Source: an uncultured Dehalococcoidia bacterium
Lineage (GTDB): Bacteria > Chloroflexota > Dehalococcoidia > Lucifugimonadales > UBA3495
Assembly: GCA_958296385.1 (NCBI GenBank)
Contig: OY282494.1
Coordinates: 541,416-605,415 of the forward strand
Length of the DNA: 64,000 nt
Reading direction: 5' to 3'
The first letter of the stretch is position 1. Every line of letters begins with the position of its first letter. The translations under genes were made by a program, and so were the position numbers. Below the pieces are notes generated by a model. That model saw only the letters and a list, made by a program, of their open reading frames with translations. It did not search any database and was not told the DNA's origin. This document shows, in pieces, positions 10,339-19,975 of this stretch.

Positions 10339-11634
10339 ATGACCCAGCGCAATCAGATTGAGCAGGATTTGCTCGCCAAAGCCGCCCGCTATCTCCCCGG
10401 CAGCGGCACCGGCAACACCAATTACCCGGACGAGTTGAAGTTCCTCGTCCGTGAGGGCAAGGGCGGCCGCGTTTGGGACGTGTCCGGCAACGAGTACGTT
10501 GACTGGCTGATGGGTTCCGGCCCCATGATTCTCGGCCACGCGCACCCCGCCGTAACCGAGGCGGTTTCCCAGGCCGTGGGCCGCGGCTCCACCTTTTTTA
10601 CCACCAACGAGCAGGCCGTTATGTTAGCCGAGGAACTGGTCAACGCCGTCCCCTGCGCCGAGCAGGTTCGTTTCACCACCAGCGGCACCGACGCCTGTTT
10701 CCAGGCCATGCGGGTGGCCCGGGCTTTCACTGGCAAGGAGAAAATCCTCAAGTTTGAGGGCGGTTTCCACGGCACCAGCGACTACGCCATGATGTCCGTC
10801 TTCGCCTCCGCCTCCGTCGAGTTTCCCCAGGCCGAAGCCAACAGCGGCGGCATCCCCCGCGCCATCAACGACTTGATGCTGATTTCCCAGTTCAACGACC
10901 TCGATACCACCGCCGCCATCATCGACGCTCATAAGGACGAAATCGCCGCCGTAATCGTTGAACCCCTGCAACGCACCCTGGCGCCCAACCCCGGATTCCT
11001 GGCCGGCCTCCGCAAGCTCACCGCCGACGCCGGCTTGCTGCTGATTTTTGACGAAGTGGTAACCGGCTTTCGTCTGGCCTACGGCGGCGCCCAGGAGTTC
11101 TACGGTGTAACCCCCGACCTCTGCTCCGTCGGCAAGATTATGGGCGGCGGCTACCCCCTGGCCGCCACCATGGGCCGCGCCGACGTTATGTCCGTTTATG
11201 ACCGTGCCGCCGTCTCATCCGACGACTACGTTGACCAGATTGGCACCCTCAACGGCAACCCCATCGCCTGCGCCGCCGGACTAGCCACCCTCGCCGAGCT
11301 GCGGCAAGATGGCGTGTACGACCGGATGCGCGCCGTAGGCGGGCAGCTGCGCCAGGCGTTGGCCGACGCCTGCACCGAGCAGGGCTTTACGGTGCAAAGC
11401 GTTGGCGAGGATGCCGTATTTGACATCTACTTCGCCGACCACGCCGTGCAAAACTACCGTGACGGCCTCGCCGCCGACGCCGCCACCCTGGGCAAACTCA
11501 ACGCCGGCCTGCTGGAACGCCGGATCATCAAATCCTGGCCCCAAAAGTTCTACCCCTCCATCGTCCACACCGACGAGGACGTAGCAGAAACCATCGCCGC
11601 CATCCAGGCCGTAGCCCCCACCCTCCGGAGCTAA
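10339..11634 (+). CDS. Class III aminotransferase, glutamate-1-semialdehyde 2,1-aminomutase-like
   Basis: PLP-dependent enzyme of 431 residues. Family blocks include MGSGPMILGHAHPAV, TTSGTDACFQAMRVARAFTG, LKFEGGFHGTSDYAMM, LLIFDEVVTGFR and the PLP-lysine region SVGKIMGGGYPLAA. AGGAGG at 10328-10333 sets the start at ATG 10339. Sequence resembles GSA aminomutase (HemL), but no other haem genes are nearby, and many HemL-like class III aminotransferases act on other amino acids, so the exact reaction is open. Confidence 0.85.
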   Translation: MTQRNQIEQDLLAKAARYLPGSGTGNTNYPDELKFLVREGKGGRVWDVSGNEYVDWLMGSGPMILGHAHPAVTEAVSQAVGRGSTFFTTNEQAVMLAEELVNAVPCAEQVRFTTSGTDACFQAMRVARAFTGKEKILKFEGGFHGTSDYAMMSVFASASVEFPQAEANSGGIPRAINDLMLISQFNDLDTTAAIIDAHKDEIAAVIVEPLQRTLAPNPGFLAGLRKLTADAGLLLIFDEVVTGFRLAYGGAQEFYGVTPDLCSVGKIMGGGYPLAATMGRADVMSVYDRAAVSSDDYVDQIGTLNGNPIACAAGLATLAELRQDGVYDRMRAVGGQLRQALADACTEQGFTVQSVGEDAVFDIYFADHAVQNYRDGLAADAATLGKLNAGLLERRIIKSWPQKFYPSIVHTDEDVAETIAAIQAVAPTLRS

Positions 11635-11675
11635 TCCGCACCTACAAACCCGGAACGGCCATCAACCCCAATACC

Positions 11676-11707
11676 AACGCCCCGGCAGGTTTTCCTACCG
11701 GGGCGTT
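11676..11707. terminator. Bidirectional terminator between convergent genes
   Basis: A 14-base stem with a single C/A mismatch (outer arms AACGCCCCGG and CCGGGGCGTT) closes a TTTT loop. It is centred in the 99 bp gap between the ends of the aminotransferase gene and sdhE, which face each other. Confidence 0.75.
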
Positions 11708-11733
11708 GCTGATTGCAGATGGGCAGCGTTTTA

Positions 11734-12615
11734 TCAGCGCCGTCCGCCCACCTTAACCTCCAGCGGCCCGGTGCTGACGATGTGCTTTTTCAGCCCAAGT
11801 TCAGTAGGTGACATCCCCATCGCCAGCCCAATCAGCTGCGGCATATGCAGAATTGGCAAGTCAATGGAGCGGCGCGCCTGCGATGCGGCTTTGGGCTGGA
11901 AACCATCCAGGTTCAGATGGCACAGCGGGCACGGCGTCACCATCGCATCGGCGCCCAGGTCTTTAACCTCGGACGTATGCTTGCCCACCATCGCCATCGA
12001 GTTGCGCTCGTTGATGGTAAGAATCGGAAACCCGCAGCAGCGCGTCTTGCCCTCAAAGTCAATAATCGTCGCCCCCAGCGCGTCAATCAGCATTTCCAGC
12101 GACTGCTGCCGCTCCGGATGCTCCGCAATGTCCAAAGCCTCGGTTGGCCGGACAATATAGCAGCCGTAAAACGGCGCCACCTTGAGCTCGGTCAACTGCC
12201 GGGTAATATGCGGCGCCAGCTGGTCCAACCCGTAGTCCTCAATCAGAATCCACAGCAGATGTTTCGGTTCGCTGTTCCCGCTGTATTCCAGCCCTTCCTC
12301 GGCCAGATAGGAGTTAATTTCGGCCAGGTACTCCGGGTTCCGCATCCGGTGGTTAGCCTGCGACATCACCCCCTGGCACGTGCTGCAAATTGTCAGGATT
12401 GGCAGCCCCATCCGCTCCGCTTTGGCAAAGTTGCGGGCGTTCAGCGTATCCCCAAAGAGCTGGTTTTTTTCCTGGATAACCCCGGCCCCGGTGCAAGTCC
12501 AGCCGGGAATTTCCTCGAGTTCAATCCCCAGCCGGTCGCAGACCATCCGCGCCGCCGGGTAGAGTTCTGGCGCGCCGCCCTGCGATACGCAACCCGGAAA
12601 AAAGGCGTACTTCAC
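11734..12615 (-). CDS. Succinate dehydrogenase SdhE / heterodisulfide reductase subunit B-like protein
   Basis: Protein of 293 residues with two CCG domains (DUF224): an early pair of Cys clusters around FFPGCVSQ and CSTCQGV, then [17 protein letters not shown] and [10 protein letters not shown]. This is the fold that binds an unusual [4Fe-4S] cluster in HdrB. It is the third gene after sdhA and sdhB on the same strand, so by analogy with E-type succinate:quinone reductases it probably replaces the usual SdhC/SdhD membrane anchor. No transmembrane segment is evident, so how it meets the membrane is unclear. Confidence 0.88.
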   Translation of the reverse strand: MKYAFFPGCVSQGGAPELYPAARMVCDRLGIELEEIPGWTCTGAGVIQEKNQLFGDTLNARNFAKAERMGLPILTICSTCQGVMSQANHRMRNPEYLAEINSYLAEEGLEYSGNSEPKHLLWILIEDYGLDQLAPHITRQLTELKVAPFYGCYIVRPTEALDIAEHPERQQSLEMLIDALGATIIDFEGKTRCCGFPILTINERNSMAMVGKHTSEVKDLGADAMVTPCPLCHLNLDGFQPKAASQARRSIDLPILHMPQLIGLAMGMSPTELGLKKHIVSTGPLEVKVGGRR

Positions 12616-12667
12616 TAGTTAATCCTCCTCGAACTGATACGGGAAACTGATACGGCCAGCCGTCCCC

Positions 12668-13672
12668 TTACCCAAAGGGCGAGTTGGTGCTGACTTGCGG
12701 CGGCGCCGGCTCCGGTTCCATCTTCTGGAACAGCCGGCGCACCGCCTCCACGTTCTCCACGTTCTTGTGCGCGATTGGCGGCATTTTGCCCCGCCGCAGC
12801 GCCCGCAGCGCCACCGGCATATACCCCATCAGCGCCGGCAGATTCATCATCCCCACGCTCTTGATGGGCAGCCGCAGCTCGTCCAACCGCCCGCTGTGTC
12901 CCACCGACTCGGTGAACGCATCGGTGTGCCGCGCGCCGTTGTTGTTAGCGTAGCCCGCCTGTATCGCCTGCTCCCGCATCGCCATAATGCGGTCCATCGG
13001 AGCAACCCCTTTGGGGCAAACCTGCACGCACTCGTTGCAGCGGGTGCAGTCCCAGATGCCGCTCGGTTCGCTCAGCGCCCACAGCCGTTCCGTTGACACG
13101 CCCTGATTGTCGCCGTCGCGCGGGTCGGCCGTAAAACGGTACGCTTTCGCCAGCGCCGCCGGCCCCAGAAACGTCGGGTCAACCTCCAGCACCGTGCAGT
13201 CCGAAACGCACGCCCCGCACATTATGCACGCCGTAACGCCGGACAGATGCAGCATGGCCTCGTTGGAAACCACGTACTCACTTTCCGGCACCTGCCCGAT
13301 GTGCTTCAGGTACGGGTCAACCTGCTTGATTTTCTCCCAGAACAGGTCAAAGTTGACCACCAAATCTTTGATGACCGGCATCACGCCGGCCGGTTCAATA
13401 GTGATGACGCCGTTCTGCACCACCGTGTTGGCGATGGTTTTGCAGGCCAGCGCCGCGTGGCCGTTGATGCGCATAGCGCACGAGCCGCAAATTGCGCTGC
13501 GGCACGAACAGCGCAGCGCCAGCGTGCCGTCGTCATCCTCGCGAATCTGAATCAGCGCATCCAGAACCGTAGCGTTATCGGCGATGCTGACCGGGTATTC
13601 CTGCCAATGGGGTAGCCGTCGCTCGCCCGTCGCTTCTGGGTCTTGTCGTTTCACCCGTATGGTTACGTCCAT
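12668..13672 (-). CDS. sdhB: Succinate dehydrogenase iron-sulfur subunit
   Basis: Carries electrons from the flavoprotein subunit through three iron-sulfur clusters. The [2Fe-2S] site reads CSCRSAICGSCAM with a later Cys in ALACKT; the other clusters are CIMCGACVSDC and CTRCNECVQVCPKG. At 334 residues it is about 80 residues longer than the usual SdhB. The extra C-terminal stretch (from about residue 230) is soluble and may dock the SdhE-like partner. The start is 3 bases after the sdhA stop, so the pair is translationally coupled. Confidence 0.94.
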   Translation of the reverse strand: MDVTIRVKRQDPEATGERRLPHWQEYPVSIADNATVLDALIQIREDDDGTLALRCSCRSAICGSCAMRINGHAALACKTIANTVVQNGVITIEPAGVMPVIKDLVVNFDLFWEKIKQVDPYLKHIGQVPESEYVVSNEAMLHLSGVTACIMCGACVSDCTVLEVDPTFLGPAALAKAYRFTADPRDGDNQGVSTERLWALSEPSGIWDCTRCNECVQVCPKGVAPMDRIMAMREQAIQAGYANNNGARHTDAFTESVGHSGRLDELRLPIKSVGMMNLPALMGYMPVALRALRRGKMPPIAHKNVENVEAVRRLFQKMEPEPAPPQVSTNSPFG

Positions 13673-13675
13673 AAC

Positions 13676-15364
13676 CTAGTATTTCCTCTCTTCTGGCGTC
13701 CACTTGGTGATGGTTACCGGCAACTCCGAGATTTGCGGCCCCCCGTCGGATTTGGTGACCACGATATGGTGCAGCCACTCTTCGTCGTTGCGTTGCGGAT
13801 AGTCAACCCGAAACTGCGCCCCCCGGCTTTCCCGCCGTTCCAGCGCGCCGGCGGCGATGGTATCCGCGCAGTCCAGCATATAGCCCAACTCCAGCGCAAA
13901 CACCAAGTCGGTGTTGAAACTCTTGCCCTTGTTGTGCACCGGCACGTTCTCGTAGCGCCGCCGCAGCTCGTGGAGGTCGCCCAGCGTTTCCTGAATCCCC
14001 TCCTCGTTGCGGAACACGGCCACGTTCCGGTTCATTGATTCGCCCATGTCCTGCCGGATGGACGCCCAGCGGTCGCCGTTGTCCGGGCGATCCAGCATCT
14101 CCTGAATCCGCCGCGATTCCTGCAACATGGCGGCAGTAGTGTTGAACTCGCCAAAGCTCCGGCCCCGCGCGGCGGCGGCGGCGTGATTGCCGGCCCGTTC
14201 GCCGAATACGATGGTATCCAGCAGCGAATTCGCGCCCAGCCGGTTGCCGCCGTGCACGCTCACGTTGGCGCACTCCCCGGCCGCGTACACCCCTTCCAGG
14301 TTGGTCAAACCGTCAATGTCGGTCTTGATGCCGCCCATTATGTAGTGCATACCGGGGCGGATCGGAATTGGCTCCCGGATCATATCCACCCCGGCCAGGT
14401 CAATGCCAATCTCGCGAATCTGGATGAGCTTCTCCATAATCAGAGCTTCGCCCAGATGCGTGCAATCCAGGTACACGCACCCGTCAACCCCGTTGCCGGC
14501 ATTGATTTCGGTCTGTTCGGCGCGAGATACCACGTCGCGGGAGGCCAGCTCCATCATGTTGGGAGCGTACTTCTCCATAAAGCGGTTGCCGTCTTTGTCC
14601 CGCAGATAAGCCCCTTCCCCGCGCGCCGCCTCGGAAATCAGCACGCCGCTGCCGGCCAGCGTGGTGGGGTGGTACTGCACCATCTCCATATCCATCAGCT
14701 GCCCGCCGGCGCCGTACACCAACCCCATCCCGTCGCCGGTAACAATCAGCGCGTTGGTGCTCGGCTCAAACAGCCGCCCGCAGCCGCCGGTAGCGAGGAT
14801 GACCGTCTTGGCCCGTATCAGATGCAATTCCCCGGTGCGGATTTCCAGCGCGGTCACCCCGGCCGCCTTGCCATCCTCCATAATGAGGGACGTTACAAAC
14901 CATTCCTCGTAACGCCGGACGCCGGACTTGATAAGCTGCTCAAACATCACGTGGAGCAGTGCCTGTCCGGTAAAGTCGCCGACAAAGAATGTGCGGGCCC
15001 GCCGTTGGCCGCCAAAGGCCCGGGTGCCCAGCCGTCCCTCATCGTCCCGGTTAAACGTAACCCCCATGTGTTCCATGTCAATGAGCGACGCCCCGGCCTG
15101 CCGGCACATCACCTCAATAGCGTCCTGGTCACCCAGAAAGTCGCTGCCCTTGATGGTGTCGTAGGCATGGTCTTCCCAGTCATCCCCCCGGTCCAGCAGG
15201 GCCGCGTTGATGCCGCCCTGTGCGGCGTTGGAGTGGCTGCGCACCGGGTGCACCTTGCTGATGATGGCGGCGCTGGCCCCGTTGGCGCGCGCGGCAATCG
15301 CCGCCCGCATACCGGCCAGGCCGGCCCCGACGACCAGCACGTCGTGTTGCAAATTTTCAGGCAT
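13676..15364 (-). CDS. sdhA: Succinate dehydrogenase flavoprotein subunit
   Basis: FAD-containing subunit that oxidises succinate to fumarate. The 562-residue protein has the FAD motif VVGAGLAGMRAAIAA, the flavin-His segment RSHSNAAQGGINAAL, active-site region YHPTTLAGSG, and HGGNRLGANSLLDTIVFG. ATG 15364 is preceded by GGAGG at about 13 bases; a TTG three codons upstream is less likely. First gene of sdhA-sdhB-sdhE, directly downstream of the Nudix gene. Confidence 0.95.
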   Translation of the reverse strand: MPENLQHDVLVVGAGLAGMRAAIAARANGASAAIISKVHPVRSHSNAAQGGINAALLDRGDDWEDHAYDTIKGSDFLGDQDAIEVMCRQAGASLIDMEHMGVTFNRDDEGRLGTRAFGGQRRARTFFVGDFTGQALLHVMFEQLIKSGVRRYEEWFVTSLIMEDGKAAGVTALEIRTGELHLIRAKTVILATGGCGRLFEPSTNALIVTGDGMGLVYGAGGQLMDMEMVQYHPTTLAGSGVLISEAARGEGAYLRDKDGNRFMEKYAPNMMELASRDVVSRAEQTEINAGNGVDGCVYLDCTHLGEALIMEKLIQIREIGIDLAGVDMIREPIPIRPGMHYIMGGIKTDIDGLTNLEGVYAAGECANVSVHGGNRLGANSLLDTIVFGERAGNHAAAAARGRSFGEFNTTAAMLQESRRIQEMLDRPDNGDRWASIRQDMGESMNRNVAVFRNEEGIQETLGDLHELRRRYENVPVHNKGKSFNTDLVFALELGYMLDCADTIAAGALERRESRGAQFRVDYPQRNDEEWLHHIVVTKSDGGPQISELPVTITKWTPEERKY

Positions 15365-15439
15365 TCCTGTCAACCTCCGACCGGGCAGTTACGCTGGCCC
15401 GGTTCTTTTGCGCGCGTTTGGCGGCGCGGCAAAGCGACG

Positions 15440-15988
15440 CTAATTATCCCCCAAGATGCGCATGGCAAGCAACAGCGACGCCACGCTCTTTGCGTCCTGT
15501 ATCGTGCCGTCCGCAATCAGCCCCGGCACGTCCGCCAGAGCCACCCGCTCCACCTCGATAAACTCATCCTCATCCGACTCCAACGCGGCCGGGGTCAAGT
15601 CAATAGCCAGGTAAGCGTGCATATACTCGGTACACCAGCCCGGCGCCAGCCAAAAGCCGACCATCCGCTGCAACTGGCCGGCGGTATGGCCGATTTCCTC
15701 TTGCAGTTCGCGTAGGGCCGCTGCCTCCGGCTCCTCGCCGGCCTCAATGCCGCCGGCCGGCACTTCCAGCAGGAAAGCCCCCGCCGGCTTGCGATACTGG
15801 CGAACCAGCAGCGCGTTGCCGTCGTCGTCCACCGGCACTACGCAAATTGACGGCGCGTGTTCGGCAATCTCCCGGGTGCTGGTGCGGCCGTTGACCAGCT
15901 GCACGGTATCTACGCGCACGTTAAGTATGCGCCCCTCAAACACGGTGCGGGTGGCCAGCGTTGGTTCGTTGTTAGCGGGAGTGGTCAT
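15440..15988 (-). CDS. Nudix hydrolase, ADP-ribose pyrophosphatase-like
   Basis: Protein of 182 residues with a complete Nudix box: GGIEAGEEPEAAALRELQEEIG, given here as GGIEAGEE, then REL and QEEIG at the expected spacing. The N-terminal layout (VFEGRILNVRVDTVQLVNG) is that of ADP-ribose pyrophosphatases. It lies between nadK and sdhA on the same strand, in a neighbourhood of NAD(P)-linked genes, which fits a role in nucleotide turnover. Substrate is inferred from family only. Confidence 0.9.
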   Translation of the reverse strand: MTTPANNEPTLATRTVFEGRILNVRVDTVQLVNGRTSTREIAEHAPSICVVPVDDDGNALLVRQYRKPAGAFLLEVPAGGIEAGEEPEAAALRELQEEIGHTAGQLQRMVGFWLAPGWCTEYMHAYLAIDLTPAALESDEDEFIEVERVALADVPGLIADGTIQDAKSVASLLLAMRILGDN

Positions 15989-16020
15989 TATGTAAAAAGC
16001 GTCTCAACCCGAAAGCGTAA

Positions 16021-16884
16021 TCAGCGGCGTTGTTGCAGGCTGAAACCCAGCCGTTGCGTCAGGGTAGCCCAGAAGTAGTTGTGCTCGTGAGCCCGCAGGA
16101 AACGGGCCCGGTACGGACTGCGCGTGATACGCACCCAATCGCCGGGTTCAATAGGATGGTTCTCAAACCCGTCCACGCTGAGGATACCGCCTTGCGAACC
16201 CTCCAGGTGAAAGTCAACGCTGCTGGTGGGCCGCAGCACCAGCGTGGCGGTGAGACCAACGTGGGACGCCAGCGGAGTCAGGATTACATCATCGGACAGC
16301 GGGTCAACGATTGGCCCGCCGGCGGCAAAGCTGTACCCGGTGCTGCCCGTCGCCGTAGCCAGTATCACCCCATCGGCCCGGAAAGTGGACACGTCGGCCC
16401 CGTCAACCGCCGCCCGCACCGTAACCACCCGCGAAACCTGCCCCCGCGTGAGCACAACGTCGTTCAGGGCATGGTACGGCCCGCGCTCCACCGGAGGCCC
16501 GCCCTCCGGGTCCCGCCGGAACGACGACGCCATCAGCATACTGTGCTCCGACACGCGCATATCGCCGTCCAGATAGCGGGGCAGTTCGTCCATCACACCC
16601 GGCACGGTAAGCTCCGTCATAAACCCCAGGCGGCCCATGTTCACGCCCACCAGTGGTATGCCCAGCGGGGCGATTGCCCGATTGACCCGCAGGATGGTGC
16701 CGTCGCCGCCAATGGTGATGACCAAATCCCGGTCGGCGGCCCGTTCGGTAAGCCGGTCGGCCGCCTCCGCCGCCAGAATCCAGGTATCGGCAGCCAGATT
16801 CAGCTCCCTGACGATGGCATGGGCCAGGTCAAGCGCCTCCGGAATCAGGTCGTTGTAGGCGATGCCTACGCTTTTGGCCGTCAT
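16021..16884 (-). CDS. nadK: NAD kinase
   Basis: Phosphorylates NAD+ to NADP+. The 287-residue protein has the family GGDGT motif (LVITIGGDGTILR), the downstream GVNMGRLGFMTEL segment and the ATGSTGYSFAAGGPI NAD-binding block. ATG 16884 is chosen because it lies 2 bases after the nuoN stop and starts at the family's natural N-terminus (AKSVGIAYND). Cotranscription with the nuo operon is likely. It would supply NADP for the NADP-dependent isocitrate dehydrogenase encoded 8 kb away. Confidence 0.94.
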   Translation of the reverse strand: MTAKSVGIAYNDLIPEALDLAHAIVRELNLAADTWILAAEAADRLTERAADRDLVITIGGDGTILRVNRAIAPLGIPLVGVNMGRLGFMTELTVPGVMDELPRYLDGDMRVSEHSMLMASSFRRDPEGGPPVERGPYHALNDVVLTRGQVSRVVTVRAAVDGADVSTFRADGVILATATGSTGYSFAAGGPIVDPLSDDVILTPLASHVGLTATLVLRPTSSVDFHLEGSQGGILSVDGFENHPIEPGDWVRITRSPYRARFLRAHEHNYFWATLTQRLGFSLQQRR

Positions 16885-16886
16885 CT

Positions 16887-18401
16887 TTAACTGCCGCCCG
16901 CCAAGACTGTCACCGCCCGTTCCGCAGCGGCCAGCAGCGTGCCCGGCGCTACTCCCAGCCACAGCATGGACAGCGCGGCGATGCCCAAAGCGACGTTGAC
17001 CGGCCAGGACGCGCCCACCCGCTGCGAGTTAATCGCCGGTTGCAGGAACATCACCTTGATTATCCTCAAATAGTAATAGGCCGATACCACGCTGTTCACC
17101 ACGGCAATTATCACCAGCCACGTCATCAGCGATTCGCCGGTGTTGATTGCGGCGGCGAATATGTAGATTTTGGCGATGAATATGCTCGTCGGCGGCACCC
17201 CAATCAGCGCAATCAGCGCAAACGCCAGCGCGATTGCCAGGAACGGCGATCGGCGAATCATCCCGCCGTAGTCGGCGATTTCGTCACTCTCGATGCGGTT
17301 GCCGATGCACACGATGGCAAAAAAGGCCGTCAGGTTGGCCGCTGTGTACGCCGCCAGGTAAAACAGCACGCTGCTTGGCCCAAAGGAATCCGCGCCGCCG
17401 CTCGTCGTCGCAACGGCTGCCACGCCCACCAGAATGTAGCCGGCGTGGGCGATAGTGCTGTATCCAAACAGCCGCTTGATGTTGCGCTGCGCGATGGCCA
17501 CCAGGTTGCCGATGGTCATTGACAAGGCCGCCAGCCCCGCCAGCAGTATCCACCAGTCCCCCTCCAGCGACTCGAAACCGATGTAGAAAACCCGCATCAC
17601 CAGGGCAAAAGCCGCCGCCTTGCTGGCCACCGACAGGAAAGCAACCATCGGCGTCGGCGCCCCCTCGTACACGTCCGGCACCCACATTTGGAAAGGCGCC
17701 GCCGACATCTTAAAGCCGAACCCAACCAGCAGCAGGCTAACCGCCAGCAGCACCGCCAGCCCGCCAAAGGGAACGAACCCGGACGACGGCGCCCCGGCCA
17801 GCGCAATTGCGATTTCGTCCAGTCGTGTGCTGCCGGTGAAACCGTAAATCAGCGCCATCCCGTAGAGCATCACCGCGCTGCTTACCGCGCCGATGATGAG
17901 GAACTTCATCCCCGCCTCGCCGGAGCGTCCGTTGGGCAGAAACGCCGCCATCGCCGCCAGCGGCAGCGTCGTCAACTCCAGGGCAATGTAAATTGTAATC
18001 AGCTCACTGGCCGCTACCAGCAGCATCATTCCGGTGGCCGACAGCAGCATCAACGCAAAAAACTCGCCCTGCAAGCGCGGCATCCGCTGCACGTAGTCGT
18101 GGGATACCAAAACCACCAGCCCGGTTGCCGCCAGTATCAGGAAGTTAAAGAACAGGGAGAAGCGGTCGATGGACAGCGTGTACAGGACTACCGAACCCTC
18201 AGCGGCCAATCCGCCCGAACCGCTGCCGGAGATTTCGGCGACTTGCAGTGCGCTCAGCGCGGCCGGCGCCGCCAGCCCCACGAAAGACACCCCCACCAGC
18301 CAGGCGGTGCGGCGCGTGAACAGGTCAACGACGATGACGACCAGCGCCAGCGCGGCCAGCGCCAGATGGGGCGAGATTAGATAGAGGTCGTAGGCGGTCA
18401 T
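16887..18401 (-). CDS. nuoN: NADH-quinone oxidoreductase subunit N
   Basis: Antiporter-like membrane subunit of complex I, 504 residues with about 14 hydrophobic segments. Recognisable blocks are LPLAAMAAFL, MKFLIIGAVSSAVMLYGMALIYG, PFQMWVPDVYEGAPTPMVAFL and the IKRLFGYSTIAHAGYILVG segment. It is last in the nuo series, 13 bases after nuoM and 2 bases before nadK. Confidence 0.95.
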   Translation of the reverse strand: MTAYDLYLISPHLALAALALVVIVVDLFTRRTAWLVGVSFVGLAAPAALSALQVAEISGSGSGGLAAEGSVVLYTLSIDRFSLFFNFLILAATGLVVLVSHDYVQRMPRLQGEFFALMLLSATGMMLLVAASELITIYIALELTTLPLAAMAAFLPNGRSGEAGMKFLIIGAVSSAVMLYGMALIYGFTGSTRLDEIAIALAGAPSSGFVPFGGLAVLLAVSLLLVGFGFKMSAAPFQMWVPDVYEGAPTPMVAFLSVASKAAAFALVMRVFYIGFESLEGDWWILLAGLAALSMTIGNLVAIAQRNIKRLFGYSTIAHAGYILVGVAAVATTSGGADSFGPSSVLFYLAAYTAANLTAFFAIVCIGNRIESDEIADYGGMIRRSPFLAIALAFALIALIGVPPTSIFIAKIYIFAAAINTGESLMTWLVIIAVVNSVVSAYYYLRIIKVMFLQPAINSQRVGASWPVNVALGIAALSMLWLGVAPGTLLAAAERAVTVLAGGS

Positions 18402-18414
18402 TTTTATCGTTTCG

Positions 18415-19953
18415 CTAGCGGGTCATTCCGGCAAGGCCGGCATTATAGCCGTTGACGATTGGCTCCAGCCCGTCGCGGAAAACATCCGTGAGCCAAACCG
18501 GATAAACGCCCACCGCCACAATGCTGATTGCCAGCAGGGCCACCGGAATAGCGTCAACCAGAGTAGCATCGGTAAGGCTGTCCCAGCGCGCCGGGCGCGG
18601 CCCAAAGAAGGTGCGCTGAATCATCCAGAGGATGTAGCCGGCGGCCAGTATGATGCCCAGCACGGCCAGAATCGTTAGCGCCGGGAAAGCCCGGAAACCG
18701 CCAAAGAACACCAGCAGTTCCGACACAAAACCGCTAAGGCTGGGCAGCCCCAGTGATGCGGCGCCGGCCAGCAGGAACGCTACCGCAACGATGGGCATAC
18801 GGTTGGCCAGCCCGCCGAGTTCCATGATATTGCGCGTGTGCGTTTTCTCATACACTATCCCAACGGCAACGAACAGCAGGCCGGTAATCGTGCCATGGGT
18901 AAAGAGCTGCATCGCGGCCCCCACCAGCCCGGCATCGGTAAGGACGCCGCCCACTACGGCCACCGATCCAATCCCAATCAGCACTAGTCCCATGTGACTT
19001 ACGCTGGAGTAGGCAATCAGCCGTTTCAAGTCGGTTTGGCGCAGGGTAACCACCGCGCCGTAAAGCACGCTGATGACGCCCAGGATGACTACCGGCAGGG
19101 CGTAGGTTTGCAGCTGCTCCGGGAACATCCCGGCGTTGACGCGCAGCAGGCCGTAGCCACCCATTTTGAGCATCACGCCGGCCAGCATCACGCTGCCGGC
19201 CGTTGGCGCGTCGGTATGTGCGTCAGGCAGCCACGTATGCACCGGCCAGGTGGGGAGCTTGACGGCAAAAGCGACGAAAAACAGCCAGAACAACGCCCCC
19301 ATCGGCAAGGCGGCCCGGCCGGCGTCCAGCGCAGTCCCCGGCTCCAGCAGCAAAGTCATGTCAAAGCTGCCCACGCCGGAGCTGACGAACACTGCCACGA
19401 TAGCAACCAGCATAAACGCCGAACCCAGGATGGTGAAAATCAGGAACTTCATCGCCGAGTATTCCCGGCGTCCCGAACCCCAGGTGGAGATGAGCATGTA
19501 CATCGGCACCAGCTCCAGTTCCCAGAACAGGAAAAACAGCAGGAAGTCCAGTGCGGTGAACACGCCCATTACGGCGGTTTGCAGCACCAGCAGCCAGATA
19601 AAGTATTCCTTGACCCGGCTGCCCACGTGGAACGACGCAAAGACGGCGCACAATCCCAGCAGTCCGGTTAGCATCACCAGCGGCGCGCTCAGGCCGTCAA
19701 CGCCCAGAAAGTAGCTGGCCTGTACGGTGCCGGTGTCAATCCAGGTGAATCGGTCCAGCAGCTGGAACCGCTCCCCGCCCCGCTGGAACAATGCGAATAC
19801 CAGCACGGACAGCACCAAATCGCCGGCCGTCACCAGTACGGCAAACCAGCGGATGGCCCGGTCGCCGCGCAGGATGCCAACGGCCAGCAGCAAAGCCGCT
19901 ACTGCCGGCAGGAATACCGTTACAGTGAGCAGGCCGTTGAATTCGTTGAACAT
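18415..19953 (-). CDS. nuoM: NADH-quinone oxidoreductase subunit M
   Basis: Antiporter-like proton-pumping subunit of complex I, 512 residues. Conserved blocks: FFLFWELELVPMYMLI (the key glutamate in the WELE segment), KLPTWPVHTWLPDAHTDAP, and DLKRLIAYSSVSHMGLVL. Located 22 bases after nuoL. Confidence 0.96.
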   Translation of the reverse strand: MFNEFNGLLTVTVFLPAVAALLLAVGILRGDRAIRWFAVLVTAGDLVLSVLVFALFQRGGERFQLLDRFTWIDTGTVQASYFLGVDGLSAPLVMLTGLLGLCAVFASFHVGSRVKEYFIWLLVLQTAVMGVFTALDFLLFFLFWELELVPMYMLISTWGSGRREYSAMKFLIFTILGSAFMLVAIVAVFVSSGVGSFDMTLLLEPGTALDAGRAALPMGALFWLFFVAFAVKLPTWPVHTWLPDAHTDAPTAGSVMLAGVMLKMGGYGLLRVNAGMFPEQLQTYALPVVILGVISVLYGAVVTLRQTDLKRLIAYSSVSHMGLVLIGIGSVAVVGGVLTDAGLVGAAMQLFTHGTITGLLFVAVGIVYEKTHTRNIMELGGLANRMPIVAVAFLLAGAASLGLPSLSGFVSELLVFFGGFRAFPALTILAVLGIILAAGYILWMIQRTFFGPRPARWDSLTDATLVDAIPVALLAISIVAVGVYPVWLTDVFRDGLEPIVNGYNAGLAGMTR

Positions 19954-19975
19954 CGTTCGTTATCCGGTAAGCGGG

